Below are positions 45,501 through 57,500 of a stretch of 64,000 nt of DNA, one piece after another. A program made the position numbers and the translations under genes. The notes beneath the pieces were generated by a model, which saw only the letters and a list, made by a program, of their open reading frames with translations, was not told the DNA's origin and did not search any database. The stretch is from positions 778,501 through 842,500 of the forward strand of contig JAYJMM010000124.1 of the NCBI GenBank assembly GCA_037349105.1, given 5' to 3'. Source of the stretch: Limnomonas spitsbergensis (Eukaryota; Chlorophyta; Chlorophyceae; Chlamydomonadales). The number at the start of each line of letters is the position of its first letter. Position 1 is the stretch's first letter.

Positions 45501-48500
45501 CAGCTGGATCTCCCAGCCTCCGTTATACTTCTCAGATCCAACCAGCTGGATCTCCCCCTTCCCGCGCCCCCCCCTTCAGTCTCCCCCCATCTTATGATCC
45601 CCTCCCTCCCATTCTCCCGTCCCCCCTTCCTACCCCTCCCTCCCATTCGCCCGTCCCCCCTTCCTGCCCCTTCCTCCCATCCCCCTGCAGGGCATCAAGT
45701 GGAAGCTGTTCTGGTGGGACGTGCTCTTTTGGGTCCTGGTCCTGGTCATGAAGGTGCCCTTTGACTACTACATCGTGTGCAAGCCCTGTGTGATCCCCCT
45801 CAAACTCGTGATGAAGCGCGGATGGCTCGGATGCGGAAAACACGACTGGACCACAGCGTGCGTACTGGGGCAGCAGGGCAGGGCAGATTGGTTCTTTGAT
45901 CGTGATCTTTATCTTTGATAGATTCTACGATCAGTTCCTTGATCGATTTGTTTGATCCTGATGTTTAACGTTGAACGGTATCCCAAATAACCCCTGTCAT
46001 CTACCGACGACGACCAAGTTTGTTTCCCTCCTCTAGCTCCAATCTGATATTCCTCTTGTTGTATGACCATGCCACCGTATAAGCTAATATTTAATTATTT
46101 ACCTTGCCGTATTGTGCATGTACTGGACCGGTTTTGTGTTTTTGTCCCGCAGGTATTGGGGAGCACCGTGCATAGGTGGTGATTGGATCCTGGCCCTGGC
46201 GCGCATCTTTCCCTACATCCTCATCTTCTTCATGGACACCTCGCTGTTCTACCAGGCAAGTGCTTTAGATCTAAATGCGGATCTGGATCCATGCCCACAA
46301 ATTCGGCACGCTGATTTGGCGCGTATCTTCCCCTTACATTATTCTTAACACCTTGTTATGATACTCAGGCAAGATCCAGGTTTAATGCAGATCTGGATTG
46401 AAGTACATCAATGCACCTCGCATCGTCCCCTACATCCGCATCTTCTTCAGGGACACCACGCTGTATTAAAATCTAGAAAGCAAGGTTAGGGTTTAGGGTT
46501 TAACCTGGTTATAAACGTACATAAATTATACTCGCTGAGCTTGCCAGTGAGTGCGAAGTTCACGCAGGCATGGATCCAGGTCTGCATTTATATAGATTTC
46601 AGGCAGGCAAGCATATTCGGTATTAATGCAGGCATGTATCCAGATCTGTATTTAGATCTAGGTCAGACAGGCAAGCACAGTCGGTGTAAACGCAGGCATG
46701 GATCCAGATCTGTATTTAGATATAGGTCAGGCAGGTAAGCACAGTCAGTGTTAACTCAGGCATGGATCCAGATCTGTATTTAGATCTAGGTCAGGCAGGC
46801 AAGCACAGTCGGTGTAAGCACAGGCATGGATCCAGATCTGTATTTAGATCTAGTACAGGCAGGCAAGCACAGTCGGTGTAAGCGCAGGCATGGATCCAGG
46901 TAAATAGACATTGGCACGCAAGATGACGCCCAGCCAGACGTGGTACAAGAGTCCCGTTTAGTGAGTCGTCCCAGCTGTGGCCGCGGGGCGGCCCTGCAAA
47001 GGTGTTCAGGTATCCTCTGAAATTAACACTGACAACAGTGACGGATACCAAGAGGCAGGTGCCTTTCTCCTGTTAGTCAATGTCTGCCTGGGTTCATACT
47101 CTTTTGGTTTGGAACGGATGTGGCAGGCTGTGGCTGTGCGCAGGTCACGACTACCATTTATGGAATCGTGGTGGGCATGCTGAAGCTGGACCTGGGCGTG
47201 CTGTCTGGCTGGGAGGATGTGGTGAATGAGTTCTACAAGGCACCAGCCAGGTGAGGCGAGGAGGCATGGAAATAATGCGATTTGAATACACAAACGCCTG
47301 CCAGGGCAGGCGAGGGGGCATGGATGCAATGTGATTTGAATACACAAACAGGGCAGGCGAGGGGGCAGGCGAGGGGGCACGGAGGTGTGCAATTTAAACA
47401 AATTGACGCCTTCCAGGGGAGAAGGAGACGTCGAAGGAATGCGATTTGTATACACAACCGCCTGTCAGGGCAGGCGCGGAGGTCTGGACGGAATGCAATG
47501 TAAATGATTTGACGCCTGCCCGGTGAGGCCAGGAGGCATGGAAGGAGTGCAACTCACGTTAGCATACGCCAGCCATGGCAGGCCTGGGCGTGCTGCCTGG
47601 CTGGGAGGATATAGTCAATGAGTTATATACAAAGGGCCTGCCTGGTGAAATGCAGAATTTGTGTCCATGTTTCCTTGGCCCAGGGAACCCAGGGAACCCA
47701 GACACAAATAAAGAATCCATCATTCAAGAATTCAATTCAAATCTCAGGTATCACCAGGGGGTATCACCTGGGGGTATCACCAGGGGGTATCATCAGGGGG
47801 TATCATCAGGGGGTATCACCAGGGGGTATCACCAGGGGGTATCATCAGGGGGTATCATCAGGGGGTATCATCAGGGGGTATCATCAGGGGGTATCACCTG
47901 GGGGTATCATCAGGGGGTATCATCAGGGGGTATCATCAGGGGGTATCACCTGGGGGTATCACCAGGGGGTATCATCAGGGGGTATCATCAGGGGGTATCA
48001 TCAGGGGGTATCACCAGGGGGTATCACCAGGGGGTATCATCAGGGGGTGTCATCAGGGGGTATCACCTGGGGGTATCATCAGGGGGTATCACCAGGGGGT
48101 ATCATCAGGGGGTATCATCAGGGGGTATCATCAGGGGGTATCATCAGGGGGTATCATCAGGGGGTATCATCAGGGGGTATCATCAGGGGGTATCATCAGG
48201 GGGTATCATCAGGGGGTATCATCAGGGGGTATCATCAGGGGGTATCACCAGGGGGTATCATCAGGGGGTATCATCAGGGGGTATCATCAGGGGGTATCAC
48301 CAGGGGGTATCACCAGGGGGTATCATCAGGGGGTATCATCAGGGGGTATCATCAGGGGGTATCATCAGGGGGTATCACCAGGGGGTATCACCAGGGGGTA
48401 TCATCAGGGGGTATCATCAGGGGGTATCATCAGGGGGTATCATCAGGGGGTATCACCAGGGGGTATCATCAGGGGGTATCATCAGGGGGTATCATCAGGG

Positions 48501-51500
48501 GGTATCACCAGGGGGTATCACCAGGGGGTATCATCAGGGGGTATCATCAGGGGGTATCATCAGGGGGTATCACCAGGGGGTATCATCAGGGGGTATCATC
48601 AGGGGGTATCATCAGGGGGTATCACCAGGGGTATCACCAGGGGGTATCATCAGGGGGTATCATCAGGGGGTATCATCAGGGGGTATCATCAGGGGGTATC
48701 ATCAGGGGGTATCACCAGGGGTATCATAAGGGGGTATCATCAGGGGGTATCACCAGGGGGTATCATCAGGGGGTATCATCAGGGGGTATCATCAGGGGGT
48801 ATCACCAGGGGTATCATCAGGGGGTATCATCAGGGGGTATCACCAGGGGGTATCATCAGGGGGTATCATCAGGGTGTATCACCAGGGGTATCACCAGGGT
48901 TAAAACTATATCAACATTTGTTACCCCAGCCTCATCCACATGTGATCTCCTCTCCCCCCCCCCCCTGGCATCGCTGCACATCTTAAGTGGGGAAGCCACC
49001 CAAGCATCGTTCACAAGCCAGTAGGGCACCATCATATCCACATATGGTGCAACGGCCTCATCCACATTTGATATCCTCCTCTCCCCCTCTCCAGGTGGTG
49101 GCATCGCTGCATGTCAGAAGTGGGGAATGCCAACCGCCTCGCAGAACTCAAGCTGAAGCTTTTCACCGTGAACCCTGATGGGGACTCCACCGATGATGAT
49201 GACAGGGACGGAGCACGCAGGTGGGGGTTCAGGGTGTTGGTTTCAGGGTTTGGGGCTAATGCTTTAGGGTTTGTAGTGCAACCCTGATGGGGACTCGACC
49301 GATGATGATGACAGGGACGGAGCACGCAGGTGGGGGTTCAGGGTGTTGGTTTCAGGGTTTGGGGCTAATGGTTTAGGGTTTGTAGTGCAACCCTGATGGG
49401 GACTCGACCAATGATGATGACAGGGACGGAGCATGCAGGTGGGGGTTAAGGGGGTTGGTTTCAGGGTTTGGGGCTAATGGTTTAGGGTTTGTAGTGCAAC
49501 CCTGATGGGGACTCCACCAATGATGATGACAGGGACGAAGCACGCAGGTGGGGGTTAAGGGGGTTGGTTTCAGGGTTTGGGGCTAATGGTTTAGGGTTTG
49601 TAGTGCAACGCTGATGGGGACTCCACCGATGATGATGACAGGGATGGACCACGCAGGTGGGCGTTCAGGGTGTTGGTTTCAGGGTTTCGGTTAGAGGGCT
49701 TATAGTACAGCCCTTAACCATAATCCCTCATCCCTAAACTGCACGAACAATAAGGACTAGGATATACCACGCCGCTGAGCGCTAGGGTGTTAAGGGTTCA
49801 GGGCTTCAGGGCGCCTTAATTACACGGACAATGATGACAGGGAGGGGCTGCGCACGTGGGTGCTAGGGCGTTCAGGGTTTATGTTTTATAGTGTAACCCT
49901 TAACCCCAAACTCCACGTACGATGATGACTGGGACGGACCGCTGTGGGTGGTGTGGGGAATAGGTGTGGATGGCACCTTCCATTCTGGTTTATGTGACAA
50001 CTGGGTGCTGTCTAAGAGAAACAACCTTTCCCGGGCATTTTGCTTTACCACACTCAAGACGCCCTGGGGGGACCAGAGGCAGACGCTGCATTTTCAATCG
50101 ATGTACAATACCATAAACCCCTAAAACCTGAACCTAAACCATAAAACCTGATGTGTAGAACCCTTGAACCCTAAATCATACACCCATTCTCCTGATTCGC
50201 CTACAGGTTTGCGAACGCCGTGGTGACGGATGGCCTCATGTTCAAGAAGGCGGTGCTTTCTCCCGAGGAAATCCGGAACCGGACGGCCTCCCGCGCCACC
50301 ACCCGGACGGGGGGCAGCATGGGGGGTGCCTCCGCTGCTTCTAAGGCGGCTTCTAAGGCGGCATCAAAGATGGCCTCACGCGTCGGGTCTCAGGTACAGA
50401 AGGACACAAAACCCTATTCTCTAAACTATAAACTCCATACTCTTCACCTCACCCCGTCACCCTAAACTCACACCCCTTAACCCTATACTCGTAACCCTAA
50501 TCCCTATACTTTCAACCCTTCACATTTTTCTCTCAACTCTCAACCCCAAACTTTAAAAACTTAACCCTATACTCTTAACCCTAAACCCTATACTACCAAC
50601 CTACAATCTGTACTCTCAACCCTAAACCCTATACTCTCAACCCTAAACCCGTAGTCCTCAACCAAACACATGTCCACAACCCATGCTTCGATCAACGTTT
50701 TTAAATGGTCAACGCCTTATATCGATCAAATGTGTCATCAATCACCGATTTGCATTGTCACGCTGATGTACCTTTCATACCTGCCCTGCCCTGTCCTCCC
50801 TCCAGGGTGAGCAGGGTGTCCACGTGGCGCTCACGTCGTGTATTGATCAGCGTTGTTTTTTAATACACCTTGTGTATCGTGTGCTCAGGCCACTGATCTT
50901 CCTGTCATACCTGGCCTGACCTGTCCTGACCTCCAGGGCGAGCTTAATGTCCACGTGTCCACTTAACCCTAAATCATAAAAACCTTACACCCTCAACCTG
51001 CAGGGTGATGAGCTAGATGTCCACGTGGCACTCACATTGTATGTCGATCTATGCTGTATTGATCAACGTTTTGTGTTGTGTTCCTGATCTTCCTTTGACA
51101 CCTGACCTGCCCTGACCTGCCCTGACCTACCCTGACCTACCCTGACCTACCCTGACCTGCCCTGACCTGCCCTGACCTACCCTGACCTACCCTGACCTAC
51201 CCAGACCTACCCTGACCTGCCCTGACCTGCCCTGACCTACCCTGACCTACCCTGACCTACCCTGACCTACCCTGACCTACCCTGACCTACCCTGACCTGC
51301 CCTGACCTGCCCTGACCTGCCCTGACCTGCCCTGACCTACCCTGACCTACCCTGCCCTGCCCTGCCCTGCCCTGCCCTCCCTCCAGGGCGAGATGGGTGT
51401 GCGTGGGGAGTCATCAGCCATGTGGGGCACTCCCAGGGCCTCCGAGAACGGCGGCCACCCATCAAGTGAGGCCGCAATTTGACTAGTTGTGTTTAGAGGT

Positions 51501-54500
51501 TGTAGCCGGTGGTCGAATGCGGCCCCAAGGCGACTAGTTGAAGGGGGCTAGGCGCACTACACCTAGGCGCAATGTGGCGCAGCGGGTTCAGGTCATGTAA
51601 GCATGTTATAGATGCATCAGTATGTACTGGTGGCTGTGTACTTCCATGTTTTGAGTATGATCTGGGTATGGATCAATACAGCTACGCTGCTCAGTTACGC
51701 TAAGCTGCCATTGGCAAAAATCCTACGCAATTCAGCTACGCACTTCAGCTACTCAATTCAGCTACGCACTTCAGCTAGGCACTTCAGTTATGCACTTCAG
51801 CTACGCACTTCAGCTACACACTTCAGCTACGGAAAGGACGCAATCGGCACAGCGCTGACCGCGTGTCCCTCCCCCCTCCCCCGTTTGATCAACAGGCAAG
51901 AGGCCCACCGCTTCGCTGCTCAAGAATGCCATCGCCAACAAGGCGGCCCGCAACAAGCTGGCTCCAACGGGGATGGGTGAGAGAGGTCAAGGCGAAGGAA
52001 CAAGATCCACGGGGTTTAGGGTCAAGGGTCAAGTGTTGCAGGTGGTCTTCATAAAGATATCCCCAACCAGCATGGGTGAGAGAGGTCAACACGAAGGAAG
52101 AAGATCCGCAGGGTTTAGGGTTGAGGGTTTTAGGGTGAGAGAGGTCGACACAGAGGAAGAAGATCCGCAGGGTTTAGGGTTGAGGGTTTTAGGGTGAGAG
52201 AGGTCGACACAGAGGAAGAAGATCCGCAGGGTTTAGGGTCGAGGGTGGAGGGTGGCCCCCATAAAGATATCACGGCACGATTCAGGCGGTTCAGCGCAGA
52301 TGGGGTTTAATGTTAGGGTTTAGGCAATCAAGGTTAGCCCGCAACCGGCTGGTCCTGACCGGGACAGGTTTAGGGGGGTCGACACAGAGGAGGATGGTTT
52401 AGGGTATAGGGTTGGTGGCAAGCCATGTGGCTTGCAATAAACTGGTTCCAACCAGACGGGTGAGGGGGGTCAACACAGAGGGAAGGTTTGGTTTCGAACC
52501 CTGTTTTCAAATCTGGTTTTCAAACCTGGTTTTCAAGCCTGGTTTTCAAACCTGTTCACTTATACTTTTGACACCCCACCGTTGCCCCTGTGTTACATTC
52601 TGCCCGACCCCCTTCCACACTTCTGTGACATCAGACCCAACCCTTTCCGCCTGTCACTCCCCCACACTTTTGAGTAATGATGTCCCACCCTTTCACCCCT
52701 CACACTCGTGTGATGTCAGGCCTGACGACGATGAAAGAGATGGAACTGGCTGTGGGCGCCAAGCTGAGGCATATGGACCACCACTCCCAGTCCGCCCAAT
52801 CAGGTCGCAGGTCCTCACCTGGCAGTGACATCCTAGAGGTGTGGGGGCTGCAGGGGGGAAGGGGATGCTGCAGGGGGGTTAGAGGGAGGCAGGGGGGGAG
52901 GAAGGAGGCAGGGAGGAGGGGGAGTTAAGGTGAAGGGGGGAGGGAGATGCTACAGGGGCAGGGGGCCGCAGGGAGGAGGTGGCATGAGGCGCATAGGCTA
53001 TGACTCCCTGTCCGCCCAATCAGGGTCGCAGGGTGGAAAGGGGGGCTAGTGGGGAGGGGGTGCAGGCCCCAAGGAGTCCCAGCAGGGATCAGGGTTTATG
53101 CTTACCTTGGAACCGCGACCTGGGCATGCCCTCCTCCTTACTCGCAGGCCGAGGATTCTCAGACGTCTCTGGTGGCCGAGGCGACCGGCAAGACCCTCTC
53201 AGAGAAGAGCAAAAGGTGGGGGGTACTTATCCCTAGATCCTAGATCCCAGACCCATGACATGGCGCAGCCCTTAGCATGAGGTGAGTGACACTGAACCCT
53301 AGATCCTAGATCCTAGATCCTATACCCAAGACACTCCTTAGCTCTAAGCCTGAGGTGGGGCCCCTGAACCCTAGATCCTGGATCCTATATTGAGGCATGC
53401 CAAAGCCCTGAGCATCAGGTGGGGGGCACTGAACCCTAGATCTAGACCCTACACCCAAGGCATGCCGCAGCCCTAAGCATGATGTCCTCAGCTCTCTAGT
53501 CCTTCACCCCGGATGCTGTTGGCCCTAATCTGTCACCCACACCCTACTCTATATATTGATGTCGGTAGGGTGGAGACCTGATGTTCACCCACACACCCAT
53601 ATTATGTAGGCGGTGGGAAGCCTGATAGGTCACCCGTGCACCAATTTTCTATACTTCTATTATTTAGGTGGGCTGGCAGCCTGATATTACACCCCCCTCA
53701 CATTATTTAGGTGGGCTGGCAGCCTGATATTACACCCCCCTCATATTATTTAGGTGGGCTGGCAGCCTGATATTACACCCCCCTCATATTATTTAGGTGG
53801 GCTGGCAGCCTGATATTACACCCCCCTCATATTATTTAGGTGGGCTGGCAGCCTGATATTACACCCCCCTCATATTATTTAGGTGGGCTGGCAGCCTGAT
53901 GTTACACCCCCTCATATTATTTAGGTGGGCTGGCAGCCTGATATTACACCCCCTCATATTATTTAGGTGGGCTGGCAGCCTGATATTACACCCCCCTCAT
54001 ATTATTTAGGTGGGCTGGCAGCCTGATGTAACACCCCCCTCATATTATTTAGGTGGGCTGGCAGCCTGATGTTACACCCCCCTCATATTATTTAGGTGGG
54101 CTGGCAGCCTGATGTTACACCCCCCTCATATTATTTAGGTGGGCTGGCAGCCTGATGTTACACCCCCTCATATTATTTAGGTGGGCTGGCAGCCTGATAT
54201 TACACCCCCCTCATATTATTTAGGTGGGCTGGCAGCCTGATGTTACACCCCCCTCATATTATTTAGGTGGGCTGGCAGCCTGATGTTACACCCCCCTCAT
54301 ATTATTTAGGTGGGCTGGCAGCCTGATGTTACACCCCCCTCATATTATTTAGGTGGGCTGGCAGCCTGATGTTACACCCCCCTCATATTATTTAGGTGGG
54401 CTGGCAGCCTGATGTTACACCCCCCTCATATTATTTAGGTGGGCTGGCAGCCTGATGTTACACCCCCCTCATATTATTTAGGTGGGCTGGCAGCCTGATA

Positions 54501-57500
54501 TTACACCCCCCTCATATTATTTAGGTGGGCTGGCAGCCTGATGTTACACCCCCTCATATTATTTAGGTGGGCTGGCAGCCTGATATTACACCCCCCTCAT
54601 ATTATTTAGGTGGGCTGGCAGCCTGATATTACACCCCCTCATATTATTTAGGTGGGCTGGCAGCCTGATATTACACCCCCCTCATATTATTTAGGTGGGC
54701 TGGCAGCCTGATATTACACCCCCCTCATATTATTTAGGTGGGCTGGCAGCCTGATGTTACACCCCCCTCATATTATTTAGGTGGGCTGGCAGCCTGATAT
54801 TACACCCCCTCATATTATTTAGGTGGGCTGGCAGCCTGATGTTAAACCCCCTCATATTATTTAGGTGGGCTGGCAGCCTGATGTTACACCCCCTCATACT
54901 ATTTAGGTGGGCTGGCAGCCTGATATTACACCCCCTCATATTATTTAGGTGGGCTGGCAGCCTGATATTACACCCCCCTCATATTATTTAGGTGGGCTGG
55001 CAGCCTGATGTTACACCCCCCTCATATTATTTAGGTGGGCTGGCAGCCTGATATTACACCCCCCTCATATTATTTAGGTGGGCTGGCAGCCTGATATTAC
55101 AACCCCTCATATTATTTAGGTGGGCTGGCAGCCTGATGTTACGCCCCCTCATATTATTTAGGTGGGCTGGCAGCCTGATGTTACACCCCCTCATATTATT
55201 TAGGTGGGCTGGCAGCCTGATGTTACACCCCCCTCATATTATTTAGGTGGGCTGGCAGCCTGATGTTACACCCCCCTCATATTATTTAGGTGGGCTGGCA
55301 GCCTGATATTACAACTCCTCATATTATTTAGGTGGGCTTACAGCCTGATGTTACACCCCCCTTATATTATTTAGGTGGGCTGGCAGCCTGATATTACACC
55401 CCCCTCATATTATTTAGGTGGGCTGGCAGCCTGATGTTACACCCCCCTCATATTATTTAGGTGGGCTGGCAGCCTGATATTACAACCCCTCATATTATTT
55501 AGGTGGGCTTACAGCCTGATGTTACACCCCCCTTATATTATTTAGGTGGGCTGGCAGCCTGATATTACACCCCCTCATATTATTTAGGTGGGCTGGCAGC
55601 CTGATATTACACCCCCTCATATTATTTAGGTGGGCTGGCAGCCTGATATTACACCCCCTCATAATATTTAGGTGGGCTGGTAGCCTGATATTACACCCCC
55701 CTCATATTATTTAGGTGGGCTGGCAGCCTGATATTACACCCCCCTCATATTATTTAGGTGGGCTGGCAGCCTGATATTACACCCCCCTCATATTATTTAG
55801 GTGGGCTGGCAGCCTGATGTTACACCCCCCTCATATTATTTAGGTGGGCTGGCAGCCTGATGTTACACCCCCCTCATATTATTTAGGTGGGCTGGCAGCC
55901 TGATATTACACCCCCTCATATTATTTAGGTGGGCTGGCAGCCTGATGTTACACCCCCCTCATATTATTTAGGTGGGCTGGCAGCCTGATATTACACCCCC
56001 CTCATATTATTTAGGTGGGCTGGCAGCCTGATATTACACCCCCCTCATATTATTTAGGTGGGCTGGCAGCCTGATATTACACCCCCCTCATATTATTTAG
56101 GTGGGCTGGCAGCCTGATATTACACCCCCTCGTATTATTTAGGTGGGCTGGCAGCCTGATGTTACACCCCCCTCATATTATTTAGGTGGGCTGGCAGCCT
56201 GATATTACACCCCCTCATATTATTTAGGTGGGCTGGCAGCCTGATGTTAAACCCCCTCATATTATTTAGGTGGGCTGGCAGCCTGATGTTACACCCCCCT
56301 CATATTATTTAGGTGGGCTGGCAGCCTGATATTACACCCCCCTCATATTATTTAGGTGGGCTGGCAGCCTGATGTTACACCCCTCATATTATTTAGGTGG
56401 GCTGGCAGCCTGATATTACACCCCCCTCATATTATTTAGGTGGGCTGGCAGCCTGATATTACACCCCCCTCATATTATTTAGGTGGGCTGGCAGCCTGAT
56501 GTTACACCCCCCTCATATTATTTAGGTGGGCTGGCAGCCTGATATTACAACTCCTCATATTATTTAGGTGGGCTGGCAGCCTGATATTACACCCCCCTCA
56601 TATTATTTAGGTGGGCTGGCAGCCTGATATTACACCCCCCTCATATTATTTAGGTCGGCTGGCAGCCTGATGTTACACCCCCCTCATATTATTTAGGTGG
56701 GCTGGCAGCCTGATATTACACCCCCCTCATATTATTTAGGTGGGCTGGCAGCCTGATGTTACACCCCCCTCATATTATTTAGGTGGGCTGGCAGCCTGAA
56801 ATTACACCCCCCTCATATTATTTAGGTGGGCTGGCAGCCTGATGTTACACCCCCCTCATATTATTTAGGTGGGCTGGCAGCCTGATATTACACCCCCTCA
56901 TATTATTTAGGTGGGCTGGCAGCCTGATGTTACACCCCCCTCATATTATTTAGGTGGGCTGGCAGCCTGATATTACGCCCCCTCATATTATTTAGGTGGG
57001 CTGGCAGCCTGATGTTACACCCCCTCATATTATTTAGGTGGGCTTACAGCCTGATGTTACACCCCCCTCATATTATTTAGGTGGGCTGGCAGCCTGATAT
57101 TACACCCCCCTCATATTATTTAGGTGGGCTGACAGCCTGATATTACAACCCCTCATATTATTTAGGTGGGCTGGCAGCCTGATGTTACGCCCCCTCATAT
57201 TATTTAGGTGGGCTGGCAGCCTGATGTTACACCCCCTCATATTATTTAGGTGGGCTTACAGCCTGATGTTACACCCCCCTCATATTATTTAGGTGGGCTG
57301 GCAGCCTGATGTTACACCCCCCTCATATTATTTAGGTGGGCTGGCAGCCTGATATTACAACCCCTCATATTATTTAGGTGGGCTGGCAGCCTGATGTTAC
57401 ACCCCCCTCATATTATTTAGGTGGGCTGGCAGCCTGATATTACACCCCCTCATATTATTTAGGTGGGCTGGCAGCCTGATATTACACCCCCTCATATTAT

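Larger units (their letters stand above)
41307..50393 (+). other. GSL: GSL exons 11-21: first membrane cluster
   Basis: Exons: 41307-41435, 41749-41840, 42350-42412, 43291-43373, 44394-44541, 45223-45439, 45691-45857, 46153-46255, 47144-47250, 49095-49220 and 50207-50393 (residues 543-1016). About six membrane segments are visible: VLFHLIQVYAF, WLSSIILTMSW, MFFSFLIWVLIAMLATAW with FIAMYVYG, AWWWIFCTCYVGVYVIHFLV, VLFWVLVLVMKVPF, and ILALARIFPYILIFFMDTSL continuing into TIYGIVVGML. Between helices lies a basic loop (KKKLMTTGNMW). After the cluster come GWEDVVNEFYKAPARWWHRC and an acidic STDDDDRDGARR. The exon 15 acceptor is 44394 or 44388, which only adds PG. Exon 18 ends at a GC donor (caggcaagt). 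Confidence 0.85.

Noticed and set aside
47575..49024. Two overlapping ORFs of 384 and 468 codons
   Set aside because: They are translations of the 13-bp array in two frames. The surrounding exon frame of the glucan synthase is different.
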